NCBI GenBank assembly: GCA_030681195.1 | Contig: JAUXXJ010000005.1 | Location: 248,001 to 312,000, forward strand | Direction: 5' to 3' | DNA: 64,000 nucleotides | Source: Rhodocyclaceae bacterium | GTDB taxonomy: Bacteria; Pseudomonadota; Gammaproteobacteria; Burkholderiales; Rhodocyclaceae | In this document: positions 20,414 through 29,127 of the stretch, piece by piece | Layout of the letters: the number at the start of each line of letters is the position of its first letter | How positions within the stretch are numbered: position 1 is the stretch's first letter | Made by a program: the position numbers and the translations under genes | Notes under the pieces: model-generated | Seen by the model: only the letters and a program-made list of their open reading frames with translations | What the model was told of the DNA's origin: nothing | The model's database searches: none

Positions 20414-21463
20414 TTACACTCTGGCTTGTGTCTTGAATCGTCCCGGCGACACGGCAGCCACCAGATCGGCCTCCAGCGGCAGCGGCTCGCCACTGATCTG
20501 GCAGGCCAGCAGTTCGGCGCAGATGCTTGCAAACACCAGCCCGCGCGCACCAAAACCGCCGCTGATCCACAAGCCTTCACTGGCCGAGAGCGGCCCGACA
20601 ATCGGCAGGCGGTCGGGTGACATCGGGCGGAAGGAAACGCGGCCATTCAGCGTGGCCGGGTCGAGTGCCTTGCCGAAACCGGGCAAGAGCAGGTCGAGGC
20701 GTTGCAGATTCTCGATGTGGTCGCCCCGTCGTGGCGCGGCATCGAGATCATCGAGCTGCGAGGTGGCGCCGGCACAGCGGATGCCGTCGACGGCCGGGGT
20801 GACATAGCCGAGCCGCGTGGCGACAATGTGGAACGGTGGCGTTGTACTTTCCGGTACATGGCTGACCAGACCGCGTCCGGCGCGGATCGGTAGCTTGAAG
20901 TCGGGGACCAGCGCCGGTGCCTCATAGCCATTGGCCAGCACGATGTCCTCGGCGTCGATGTCGGCAAGGCGGTCGATGCGTTGATCGTAGCGCACATCGA
21001 GGCCGGCGAGCAACGCGTGCACGAGGCTGGGTGGATTGATCCAGCCGGCCTGCGGAAACCACCAGCCGCCGAATTCGACCGGCCAGCCGGCGAGTTCGCT
21101 GGCCGCTTCGCGCGTGACGAAGCGGCAGAAGTCGGCCGGCTGCCCCGCTGCAATCCGCTGCTGGGTGGCTTCATGTTTCGGATCGCGGGCAATGTGCAGT
21201 GCGCCGGTCCAGCCCAGTCTTGCCTCCGGCAGCGTGGCGAACAACTGGTGACCGCGCAGAAAGCCGGCGCGTAGCAAACGCGAGAGGCGGCTGTCATCCA
21301 GCGAGGGCAGGGGGCGGAACACGCCGACATGATTGCCGGAGGCGCCTTGCGCCGGTGCGTCGGCCGCTTCGAAGATGGTGACCGCGTGGCCACGTTGCGC
21401 CAGCGCATGGGCAACGGATGCACCGGCAATGCCGGCGCCGATGACGGCAATCGAGCGTGCCAT
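20414..21463 (-). CDS. FAD-dependent oxidoreductase, MnmC C-terminal-domain-like
   Basis: A 349-residue DAO-fold protein. The FAD-binding N-terminus AVIGAGIAGASVAHALAQRGH is followed by FEAADAPAQGASGNHVGVFRP, which matches the oxidase half of MnmC. That half removes the carboxymethyl group of cmnm5-uridine at tRNA wobble position 34. The methyltransferase half found in fused MnmC is absent. The C-terminal FRPMSPDRLPIVGPL and GGFGARGLVFASICAELLA complete the fold. Either the partner is encoded elsewhere or the enzyme works alone. It lies 25 bases beyond the lysS stop, with repeat copy 5 filling that gap. Confidence 0.85.
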   Translation of the reverse strand: MARSIAVIGAGIAGASVAHALAQRGHAVTIFEAADAPAQGASGNHVGVFRPLPSLDDSRLSRLLRAGFLRGHQLFATLPEARLGWTGALHIARDPKHEATQQRIAAGQPADFCRFVTREAASELAGWPVEFGGWWFPQAGWINPPSLVHALLAGLDVRYDQRIDRLADIDAEDIVLANGYEAPALVPDFKLPIRAGRGLVSHVPESTTPPFHIVATRLGYVTPAVDGIRCAGATSQLDDLDAAPRRGDHIENLQRLDLLLPGFGKALDPATLNGRVSFRPMSPDRLPIVGPLSASEGLWISGGFGARGLVFASICAELLACQISGEPLPLEADLVAAVSPGRFKTQARV

Positions 21464-21465
21464 AT

Positions 21466-21491
21466 GCCGTCCTGCCAGCGCCGACTTTTTA
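21466..21491 (+). repeat. Dispersed short repeat, copy 5 (at the lysS stop codon)
   Basis: GCCGTCCTGCCAGCG followed by CCGACTTTTTA. On the minus strand the repeat begins with the TAA stop of lysS and fills the space to the next start codon. Confidence 0.9.
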
Positions 21492-23000
21492 TTCCGGCCG
21501 CATCTGCGGGAAGAGAATTACGTCGCGAATCGCCGGGGCGTTAGTGAGCAGCATCACCAGCCGGTCGATGCCGATGCCGCAGCCGCCGGTGGGCGGCAAG
21601 CCGTATTCGAGTGCACGGATGTAGTCAGCGTCGTAGTACATCGCTTCTTCGTCGCCAGCATCTTTTGCTTTCATCTGTTCGAGGAAGCGCGCGGCCTGAT
21701 CTTCGGGGTCGTTCAACTCGGAGAAACCGTTGGCAATTTCGCGGCCGACGATGAACAACTCGAAGCGCTCGGTGACATCCGGGTTCTTGTCCGAGCGGCG
21801 CGCCAGCGGTGAGACCTCAGTCGGGTAGTCGATGATGTAGGTGGGGTCCCACAACTCGGCTTCGGTGGTCTCTTCGAACAGCTGCATTTGCAGCGTGCCG
21901 AGGCCGGCGGTGGGGAACACCTCCACCTTGAGGTCGGCGAGCTTCTGACGCAGCCAGCCGGCATCGTTGAGCATGGTCAGGCTGTAGCCGGGATGGTGAT
22001 AGTGGATCGCCTCGACCGTGGTCATGCGGCGGAAGGGTTTGGAGAGATCGAGCGTGCGGCCCTGATAGTCGAAGGTCTCGGTGCCGAGCGATTCGCGCGC
22101 GGCGTGGCGAATTAGCCCTTCGGTGAAATCCATCAGGCTTTGGTAATCCGCATACGCCTCGTAAAACTCCATCATGGTGAATTCGGGATTGTGGCGCGGC
22201 GAGAGGCCTTCGTTGCGGAAGTTGCGGTTGATCTCGAAGACCTTCTCGAAGCCGCCGACGACGAGGCGCTTGAGATATAACTCCGGCGCGATGCGCAGAA
22301 ACAACTGCATGTCGAGTGCGTTGTGATGCGTGGTGAAAGGCTTGGCCGAGGCGCCGCCGGGAATCGGATGCATCATCGGCGTTTCGACTTCGAGGAAGCC
22401 GTGGTGCGTCATGTGGCCGCGGATCGAGGCAATCATGCGGCTGCGCGCGACGAAGGTGAAGCGCGTTTCCTCGTTGGTGGCGAGGTCGAGATAGCGCTGG
22501 CGGTATTTCTGCTCGACGTCGGTGAGGCCGTGGAATTTTTCCGGCAGCGGGCGCAGACACTTCGACAGCAAACGAATTTCCGCACACTGCACGGTGAGTT
22601 CGCCGGTCTTGGTCTTGAACAGTGAGCCGACGCCACCGACGATATCGCCGAGATCCCACTTCTTGAAGTCGTCGTAAACCGCCTCGCCGACGCCGTCTTT
22701 CTGGACGTAGAACTGGATGCGCCCGGACAGATCCTGAACCGTGATGAAGCTCGCCTTGCCCATCACGCGCTTGAGCATGATGCGGCCGGCCACCTTGACC
22801 TGGATCGGCGTGGCTTCAAGTTCTTCTTTGGTTTTTTCGCCGTAAAGCTCGTCAAGCTTGGCGGCGAGGTTTTCGCGGCGGAAGTCGTTCGGATAAGCTT
22901 TGCCGGATTCGCGCCAGGTCTTCAGCTTCTCGCGACGCTCGGCGATGATGTGGTTCTCATCTACTTGCAGGGCGGCTGGGGTTTGGGTGGGTTCGGTCAT
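21489..23000 (-). CDS. lysS: Lysyl-tRNA synthetase, class II
   Basis: A 503-residue class II synthetase with the N-terminal OB-fold tRNA-binding domain ([23 protein letters not shown]) and the catalytic domain carrying motif 2 ([22 protein letters not shown]) and motif 3 ([23 protein letters not shown]). The start [17 protein letters not shown] gives the usual length; in-frame sequence continues upstream to 23129 without family similarity. The stop codon is supplied by repeat copy 5. Confidence 0.97.
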   Translation of the reverse strand: MTEPTQTPAALQVDENHIIAERREKLKTWRESGKAYPNDFRRENLAAKLDELYGEKTKEELEATPIQVKVAGRIMLKRVMGKASFITVQDLSGRIQFYVQKDGVGEAVYDDFKKWDLGDIVGGVGSLFKTKTGELTVQCAEIRLLSKCLRPLPEKFHGLTDVEQKYRQRYLDLATNEETRFTFVARSRMIASIRGHMTHHGFLEVETPMMHPIPGGASAKPFTTHHNALDMQLFLRIAPELYLKRLVVGGFEKVFEINRNFRNEGLSPRHNPEFTMMEFYEAYADYQSLMDFTEGLIRHAARESLGTETFDYQGRTLDLSKPFRRMTTVEAIHYHHPGYSLTMLNDAGWLRQKLADLKVEVFPTAGLGTLQMQLFEETTEAELWDPTYIIDYPTEVSPLARRSDKNPDVTERFELFIVGREIANGFSELNDPEDQAARFLEQMKAKDAGDEEAMYYDADYIRALEYGLPPTGGCGIGIDRLVMLLTNAPAIRDVILFPQMRPE

Positions 23001-23171
23001 GATGATCTTCGGCTTTTTTTCAATAGGCCACATTCTACGAGTTGTGGCCATCGATGTGCAGTGTGCGCCAACGCACAGACCCTGCTTGCTCACGAAGTTA
23101 CAGTAGTCATCAAGCTTGCTTCGCGCCATGCGTGGGAGTGATTACGATCCGACTCACTTCAGGAGATAGAT

Positions 23172-23519
23172 ATGACTTCAATGTTAAAGAAAATGCTATG
23201 TCGCTTTATGGCGATTGCTATCATGATGGCGTCATTTCAGACGGCCCATGCAGGCATGATTGGTACTGATCTGGTGAATTCCGCCGCCCCCGTCCAGGCG
23301 GATCGGGCTTTGGTCATCAACTACCTGACCCGCGCGGAGACCGTGAGCGAGTTTCAGGCCTTGGGAATGGACGCCCAGCAAGCCGTCGAGCGCGTCGGTG
23401 CCATGACCGATGCCGAAGTCGGTACGCTGGCCGGCCAGATCAATACCGCACCAGCGGGCGGACTGGTGACGCTGATACTGGTGGTGTTCGTGATCTGGTA
23501 TTTCGCCTTCCGTCGCTGA
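23172..23519 (+). CDS. PA2779-family small secreted/membrane protein
   Basis: A 115-residue protein with an N-terminal signal or anchor ending QTAHAG, a helical middle (RAETVSEFQALGMDAQQAVERVGAMTDAEV) and a C-terminal transmembrane helix ending IWYFAFRR. The pattern and the downstream partner identify it as a PA2779-family protein, a family of unknown function found next to PA2778-type cysteine peptidases. AGGAGA precedes the start. Confidence 0.88.
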   Translation: MTSMLKKMLCRFMAIAIMMASFQTAHAGMIGTDLVNSAAPVQADRALVINYLTRAETVSEFQALGMDAQQAVERVGAMTDAEVGTLAGQINTAPAGGLVTLILVVFVIWYFAFRR

Positions 23520-23541
23520 ACGCCGACGACTGTTCTATCCG

Positions 23542-24537
23542 ATGCCGGACTTCCTGGCTCGACATCAGCGCGTTTGCCGCAAGGTGGGCGCGTTGTTTTT
23601 TCTGGTATCCGCATTGAGCGGATGCGCCTCGCTGGTGCCGCAAACCATGGGCTTGCGCGACAATTGGCCGCAGGGCGTTGCCGACCGCGCCGATATCCGC
23701 GACGTGCCGTTTTTCAGTCAGGAAGAATTTCAATGCGGCCCGGCCGCGCTGGCCACGACACTGGTGCATGCCGGGACTGCCGTCACTGCCGACGATCTCG
23801 TACCGCGGGTCTATCTGCCGGCGCGCGAAGGCAGCCTGCAAGTCGATATGCTGGCCGCGCCACGCCGCTACGGCAAGGTTGCTTACCGACTGGCGCCACG
23901 TTTCGACGATCTGCTGCGCGAAGTGGCAGCGGGCAACCCGGTGATTGTCTTGCAGGACAACAGTGTCGGCGCGGTCAGCGCCTGGCATTACGCCGTCGTG
24001 GTGGGCTTCGACTATCCCGCTGGCGAGTTGTATCTACGCTCGGGTGTAACCGAACGCCTGGCGATACCGTTTACAGTGTTTGAATACACTTGGAAGAAAT
24101 CCAATTACTGGGCGATGGTGACGATGCCGCCAAATCGCCTGCCGGTGACGGCGACTGAAGCTGCGTATCCGTCCGCGATTGCCGCCATGGCGCGTGTCAG
24201 CGAACCAGCGGATGCGCTGCTGGCCTATGCCACCTTTCTCGTCCGCTGGCCAGGAAACGAGGTGGCGAGCATTGCCCTGGCCAATCTGCATTACGCGCGC
24301 GGCGCGCTGGCCGAGGCTGAAAGCATCCTGCGCCATGCATTCGTGCAGCATCCGGATTCCGTGCCTGTCGCCAACAATCTTGCCCATACGCTGTCCGAGA
24401 TGGGGCGTAACGCAGAGGCTCTGGAACTGATCAGCGGTATTGGTTCGACCCCCGGCCCGTATGAAGCTGCAGTGCGAGATACGCAGTCATCCATCCGGCA
24501 GAGTCTTGCTCGGGAGTCTGCGGATAAACGGCCATGA
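23542..24537 (+). CDS. PA2778-family C39-like cysteine peptidase with TPR region
   Basis: A 331-residue protein with a lipoprotein-like N-terminus (LVSALSGCASL). The papain/C39-like domain has catalytic Cys in FQCGPAALATTL and His in AWHYAVVVGFDY. The C-terminal half is helical with TPR-like repeats (NEVASIALANLHYARGALAEAE). It is the constant neighbour of PA2779 proteins and probably acts in the periplasm or outer membrane on an unknown substrate. It starts 22 bases after PA2779 and overlaps the GGDEF gene by four bases (ATGA). Confidence 0.87.
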   Translation: MPDFLARHQRVCRKVGALFFLVSALSGCASLVPQTMGLRDNWPQGVADRADIRDVPFFSQEEFQCGPAALATTLVHAGTAVTADDLVPRVYLPAREGSLQVDMLAAPRRYGKVAYRLAPRFDDLLREVAAGNPVIVLQDNSVGAVSAWHYAVVVGFDYPAGELYLRSGVTERLAIPFTVFEYTWKKSNYWAMVTMPPNRLPVTATEAAYPSAIAAMARVSEPADALLAYATFLVRWPGNEVASIALANLHYARGALAEAESILRHAFVQHPDSVPVANNLAHTLSEMGRNAEALELISGIGSTPGPYEAAVRDTQSSIRQSLARESADKRP

Positions 24538-25280
24538 GCGCAGTGTGGCCCGAGCGACGGACAACTTCGAACGAAAGGCGTCACGCTGGCCGACGCCATG
24601 TGGGCCGGCGCAGCGCCGAACGGGGCCGGTTTGCGCCGGATCTATCCACCACGGAGCTGCTGCGCCGGGCGAACGAGAAGCTCGTCATCGCTTCGTTGCG
24701 TGCGCGGGAGGTCAGCGATGTGGCGGTGGCGGCGGCGGTCAAGATGACCCATCAGGCCAAGCATGATGGGCTGACCGGTCTGCCCAATCGCATGCTGCTG
24801 CGCGAGCGACTGGTGCAGTCAATTGCGCTCGCCCAGCGGCATGGCAAGCGGGTCGCGCTGATGTATCTGGATATCGATCACTTCAAACAAATCAACGACA
24901 CCCTCGGGCATACCGTTGGCGATCACTTGTTGCAGTTGGTCGCCCGGCGCTTGCAGGCTTGCGTGCGGCTTTCCGATACCATGTGTCGCCAGGGCGGTGA
25001 TGAGTTCGTGATTCTGCTGGCCGAAGTCGACACGGTGCACGATGTTGCCCTTTCCGCCCAAAAGCTAATCGAGGCCATGGCCGAACCGCATCTCATCGAC
25101 GGGGACATGCTCCAAGTGACCCTGAGCATCGGCGTCAGCGTTTTTCCCGACCATGGCCTGGATGCGGAAACGGTGGTCAAAAATGCCGACATCGCGATGT
25201 ACTACGCCAAGCGGGGCGGGCGCAACAACTACCAGATATTCAACCGGCAGATGAAGGGGCGGGAGGTGCCAAGAGCCTGA
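24534..25280 (+). CDS. GGDEF diguanylate cyclase
   Basis: A 248-residue protein with an arginine-rich N-terminus, a short helix and a GGDEF domain beginning KHDGLTGLPNRMLL. The active-site motif QGGDEFV is intact and the metal-binding LDIDHFKQINDTLGH is present, so c-di-GMP synthesis is expected. No RxxD product-inhibition site is obvious. There is no transmembrane or recognisable sensory domain; the signal may come from the overlapping upstream peptidase operon. It converges on prfB across repeat copy 6. Confidence 0.9.
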   Translation: MSAVWPERRTTSNERRHAGRRHVGRRSAERGRFAPDLSTTELLRRANEKLVIASLRAREVSDVAVAAAVKMTHQAKHDGLTGLPNRMLLRERLVQSIALAQRHGKRVALMYLDIDHFKQINDTLGHTVGDHLLQLVARRLQACVRLSDTMCRQGGDEFVILLAEVDTVHDVALSAQKLIEAMAEPHLIDGDMLQVTLSIGVSVFPDHGLDAETVVKNADIAMYYAKRGGRNNYQIFNRQMKGREVPRA

Positions 25281-25284
25281 TTGC

Positions 25285-25309
25285 GCCGTCCCGCCAGCGC
25301 CGACTTTTA
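25285..25309 (+). repeat. Dispersed short repeat, copy 6 (at the prfB stop codon)
   Basis: GCCGTCCCGCCAGCG followed by CCGACTTTTA. On the minus strand it begins with the TAA stop of prfB. It fills almost the whole gap between the convergent genes. Confidence 0.9.
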
Positions 25310-26411
25310 CACGCCTTGCTTCAGGCTGGCCTCAATGAAGGGATCGAGGTCGCCGTCGAGCACCTTCTGTGTGTTGGAAATTTCGACGTTGGTGCGCAAA
25401 TCCTTGATGCGGGAATTGTCCAGCACATAGCTGCGGATCTGGTGGCCCCAGCCGACGTCGGTCTTGGTGGCTTCCAACTTGTCCGCTTCGGCCTGACGCT
25501 TGCGCAGTTCGAGTTCGTAGAGGCGCGCTTTCAGCATCTTCATCGCTTCGGCGCGGTTCTTGTGCTGCGAACGGTCGTTCTGGCACTGCACGACGATGCC
25601 GGTGGGATTGTGGGTGATGCGGATCGCCGAGTCGGTCTTGTTGATGTGCTGACCACCAGCACCGGAGGCACGGAAGGTGTCGACGCGCAGATCGGCCGGA
25701 TTGATGTCGACCTCGATGGAGTCGTCGATCTCGGGATAGACGTAAAGGCTGGCAAAGGAGGTGTGGCGGCCGCCGGAGGAATCAAAGGGCGATTTCCTTA
25801 CCAGACGATGCACGCCGGTTTCGGTGCGCAGGAAGCCGTAGGCATAGTCGCCTTCCACCTTGATGGTGGCGCTGCGGATGCCGGCGACATCGCCATCGGT
25901 CTGCTCCAGCAGTTCGGTCTTGAAACCCTTGCGTTCGCAATACTTGAGGTATTGGCGCAACAGCATGCTGGCCCAGTCGCAGGCTTCGGTGCCACCGGCG
26001 CCGGCCTGAATGTCGATAAAGCAGTTGTTCGGGTCGGCCGGGTTAGCGAACATGCGGCGGAATTCAAGGTCGGCGACCTTCGCCTCGACGCCGGCTAGAT
26101 CGGTTTCGACCGAGACCATGGTGTCCTCGTCGTCCTCTTCCTTGGCCATGGCGAAGAAGTCGCGGGCATCGGCAAGCGCGTTTTTCACGCCTTCCAATGT
26201 CAGCACGACGGCTTCGAGGGATTTCTTTTCCTTGCCCAGGGCTTGCGCCCGTTCGGCATCGTTCCAGATGCCGGGGTCTTCCATGAGCTGGTTCAGCTCG
26301 GCGAGTTTCTCCGACTTCGCATCGAAGTCAAAGATACCTCCGGAGTTGATCGCCGCGGCCTTCGAGGTCGGCGATGTGATTGGCGACGGCGTTGATGCGT
26401 TCTGCTTCCAT
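25307..26411 (-). CDS. prfB: Peptide chain release factor 2 (programmed +1 frameshift)
   Basis: RF2 recognises UGA and UAA stops. The gene is in two frames. ATG at 26411 starts a 27-residue first part ending in CTT (26331-26333), followed in frame by TGA (26328-26330). A +1 shift that skips base 26330 continues with GAC at 26327-26329 and reads [20 protein letters not shown] to the TAA at 25307. The shift site has an internal Shine-Dalgarno-like CGGAGG just before TATCTTTGAC, the classic autoregulatory arrangement. The full product is 367 residues with the GGQ-type motif [18 protein letters not shown]. The stop codon lies in repeat copy 6. Confidence 0.97.
26327..26345 (-). promoter_or_regulatory. 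prfB +1 programmed frameshift site
   Basis: On the minus strand CGGAGG, TAT, CTT and TGAC follow one another. The SD-like element and slippery CTT-T before the in-frame TGA match the conserved RF2 autoregulation site: scarce RF2 favours the shift, and abundant RF2 favours termination. Confidence 0.95.
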
Positions 26412-26435
26412 GGGGCGCGTTAACTCGGTTATTTG

Positions 26436-26459
26436 TTGCCCCGGATTATAGCGGGGCAA
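26436..26459 (-). promoter_or_regulatory. prfB upstream hairpin containing a -10 element
   Basis: TTGCCCCG and CGGGGCAA form an eight-base inverted repeat around a loop that reads TATAAT on the minus strand (26445-26450). The TATAAT is placed to serve prfB. Whether the inverted repeat is an operator is unknown. Confidence 0.5.
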
Positions 26460-26527
26460 CCGGTATGCCCGTGATGTGGCCCGGGTTTATGTTATGGTTC
26501 GCCTAATTTCAACTTGTATCATTTTCG

Positions 26528-29095
26528 ATGTCCGAAAATCTGTCCAATACCGATTTTTCCGCCGGGGATGATGACGACACCGTCCCGGTGCGCGATGTGG
26601 TGTATGCCGAGTACCACGAAGCGGCCGAGCTGATCGGTAATGTGCGCGCCAGCCTGCATCATCCGGGCATGGATAAGGTGCGTTCCTGGTCAAAGCCAGC
26701 CAGCCAGATCAGCGGCGACTTTCTCTGCTCGGCGGAACACCCCAAGCTGGGCTGGTGTGCCCTGCTGGGCGATGCGGCGGGTCATGGTTTGGGTGCAGCA
26801 GTGTTTGCCCTGCATATCCCCATGCTCTTCCGCGAAATGGTGTTGCTCGGCATGTCGCTGCCCGGCATCCACGAACAGATCAATCAGTTTCTCTTGAAGC
26901 AGGAAATTTCCGGCTACTACGTTTGCGGCATCCTGATTCGCGTCCATGGGCGCGAGGTCGAGATCATCAATGCGGGCATGCCCGATGCGCTGCTGTTCGC
27001 CAGCGATGGCCGTTTGTGCGAGGCGTTCTCCTCTCAGCATCTGCCCTTCGGCGTTGATCGGCATATTCAGGATGATCCGCCGCAGCGCTATCGCCTGGCA
27101 CGCAATGAATCTGCGGCCCTGCTGGTCTATTCCGATGGCCTGACCGAGTTGCGCCTGGCCAATGGCAATTATTTTGGCCGCGCCGGGGTGCTGACCACAG
27201 CCGAGGGTGGTGCCGACGAGATTTTTGACCGTCTGGTAGTACGCGTGGAGCAGGAGGGTGCCGCCCTGCATGACGATACCAGCCTTGCCCTGATCCCCAT
27301 CCCGCTAGGCCAGCATGAGGGCGAGAGCATGGTGCAACTGGAAGAAGATCAAGTCACGCTGGATCGCGCCAGTCAGATCGGGGCGGCACTGTGCATCGTC
27401 GAGAACTTCGAGCGCGGGCTGGTGCTAACCGATGCCGATCAGCGCATCCTGTTTGTCAACCCGATGTTTACCTCGATTACCGGGTACAGTATGGAGGAAG
27501 CGATAGGGCAGACGCCGCGCCTGCTGAATTCAGGACGTCACCCGCCCGAGTTCTATCGGGCGATGTGGAATGATCTTCATGTGGATGGCATGTGGCGCGG
27601 TGAGGTCTGGAATCGCCGCAAGGATGGCACGCTCTACCTCGAATGGCTCGACATTCGCGCCCTGCGCAACGCGGCCGGCCAAATCGCGCATTATCTGGCC
27701 ACCTTCACGATGATCGATCAGCAGCAGGGGCAGGACACCCGCCTGCGCTTCCTCGCCCTGCACGATTCCCTGACAGGTCTGGCCAATCGCATTCTGCTGA
27801 CCGACCGGGGCGAGCAGGCGCTGCGCCGGGCTGACCGTGCTGAGCGCGCTTCGGCAATCTTGTTTGTCGATCTTGATCGCTTCAAGACCATCAACGACAG
27901 CCTGGGACATGACATCGGTGACGAGGTACTGGTCAGCGTGTCGCAACGCCTGTCTGCCGTGTTGCGTAGCGACGATACCCTGTCGCGTTTCGGCGGCGAT
28001 GAATTTGTTTGTCTGCTTCCCGATATCGCCGATCGTCATGATGCCGGCATGGTGGCAAACAAGCTGCTGGCCGCACTGGACAAGCCGATCGACATTGCCG
28101 GCCACAAGTTCAAGGTGGGGGCTTCGATCGGCATCAGCGCCTACCCCTCGGATGGGCATACGCTCGATGACCTGATCGTCGCGGCCGATCGCGCCATGAT
28201 GCGGGCCAAGCAGGCGGGCGGCAATCTGGTCAAATTCTTCTCCGCCGAGATGGCCGTGGCGGTTGAGCGGCAGCTTGAGATGGAGGCGCAGCTTGACGAT
28301 GCGCTGCGCTCGGGCCACCTTGAACTGCATTTCCAGCCGAAGATTGATTTGGCCTCACGCACCGTGATCGGGGCAGAAGCCCTGGTGCGCTGGCGCGATC
28401 CGGTGAAGGGCCTGATCGCACCGGGCGTGTTCATCCCGGTGGCGGAACGTAGTGACCTGATTGCGAAAATCGGCAACTGGGTGCTGATGCAGACCTGTTC
28501 GATGCTGGCCGAACGCGAAGGTCAATTGCCAGAAAACTTCCATGTCGCGGTCAATGTATCGCCGATGCAACTGGAGCGCTGCGACCTGCCGGGTGAGGTG
28601 GCGCGCGCCCTCGAATACACCGGCATTGCGTCGAGTCGCCTGCAGCTTGAGGTGACCGAATCGATGTTCATTCGCGACGAAGGCGGCGCTGCCGATGCCC
28701 TGCGGCAGATTGGCCATATGGGCGTTTCGGTGGCGCTTGATGACTTCGGTACGGGTTATTCGAATCTCGGTGTCTTGAGCCAGTTGCCGCTCGATACCTT
28801 CAAGCTCGATCAACGCTTTGTGCGCGGGATCGACCAGAATGCCGCGAACATGTCTATTGCCCGCTCGGTCTGGCATCTGGCTGATGGTCTGGGCAAGGAA
28901 GTCGTCGCCGAAGGCATCGAGACCTGTGCAGAGTGCGTCAAGATGATGTCCATGGGCTATCGGGTTGGTCAGGGCTACCGTTTCGGCAAGCCAATGCCGG
29001 AGAAAGAGTTCTTTGAATTCCTCAAGAACTGGCATCCCGACAGTTATCCATGCCTGCGCGAGGGTGAGTTGTCGCCTTGTCGGGCGGTGCTCTGA
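26528..29095 (+). CDS. PP2C/SpoIIE phosphatase-PAS-GGDEF-EAL fusion protein
   Basis: An 855-residue cytoplasmic protein with four modules. Residues about 25-260 form a SpoIIE/RsbU-type PP2C domain (SGDFLC, LGDAAGHGLGAA, LLVYSDGLTEL, LHDDTSLALI). A PAS follows (about 290-405), then a GGDEF domain with intact FGGDEFV and an EAL domain with GAEALVRW and DDFGTGYSNL. It could couple serine/threonine dephosphorylation to c-di-GMP turnover. Whether synthesis or hydrolysis dominates cannot be read from sequence. The gene stands alone on the plus strand, divergent from prfB. Confidence 0.92.
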   Translation: MSENLSNTDFSAGDDDDTVPVRDVVYAEYHEAAELIGNVRASLHHPGMDKVRSWSKPASQISGDFLCSAEHPKLGWCALLGDAAGHGLGAAVFALHIPMLFREMVLLGMSLPGIHEQINQFLLKQEISGYYVCGILIRVHGREVEIINAGMPDALLFASDGRLCEAFSSQHLPFGVDRHIQDDPPQRYRLARNESAALLVYSDGLTELRLANGNYFGRAGVLTTAEGGADEIFDRLVVRVEQEGAALHDDTSLALIPIPLGQHEGESMVQLEEDQVTLDRASQIGAALCIVENFERGLVLTDADQRILFVNPMFTSITGYSMEEAIGQTPRLLNSGRHPPEFYRAMWNDLHVDGMWRGEVWNRRKDGTLYLEWLDIRALRNAAGQIAHYLATFTMIDQQQGQDTRLRFLALHDSLTGLANRILLTDRGEQALRRADRAERASAILFVDLDRFKTINDSLGHDIGDEVLVSVSQRLSAVLRSDDTLSRFGGDEFVCLLPDIADRHDAGMVANKLLAALDKPIDIAGHKFKVGASIGISAYPSDGHTLDDLIVAADRAMMRAKQAGGNLVKFFSAEMAVAVERQLEMEAQLDDALRSGHLELHFQPKIDLASRTVIGAEALVRWRDPVKGLIAPGVFIPVAERSDLIAKIGNWVLMQTCSMLAEREGQLPENFHVAVNVSPMQLERCDLPGEVARALEYTGIASSRLQLEVTESMFIRDEGGAADALRQIGHMGVSVALDDFGTGYSNLGVLSQLPLDTFKLDQRFVRGIDQNAANMSIARSVWHLADGLGKEVVAEGIETCAECVKMMSMGYRVGQGYRFGKPMPEKEFFEFLKNWHPDSYPCLREGELSPCRAVL

Positions 29096-29127
29096 GGGGC
29101 TGGCTGCCCGCTGAATCTATCCTGAAT

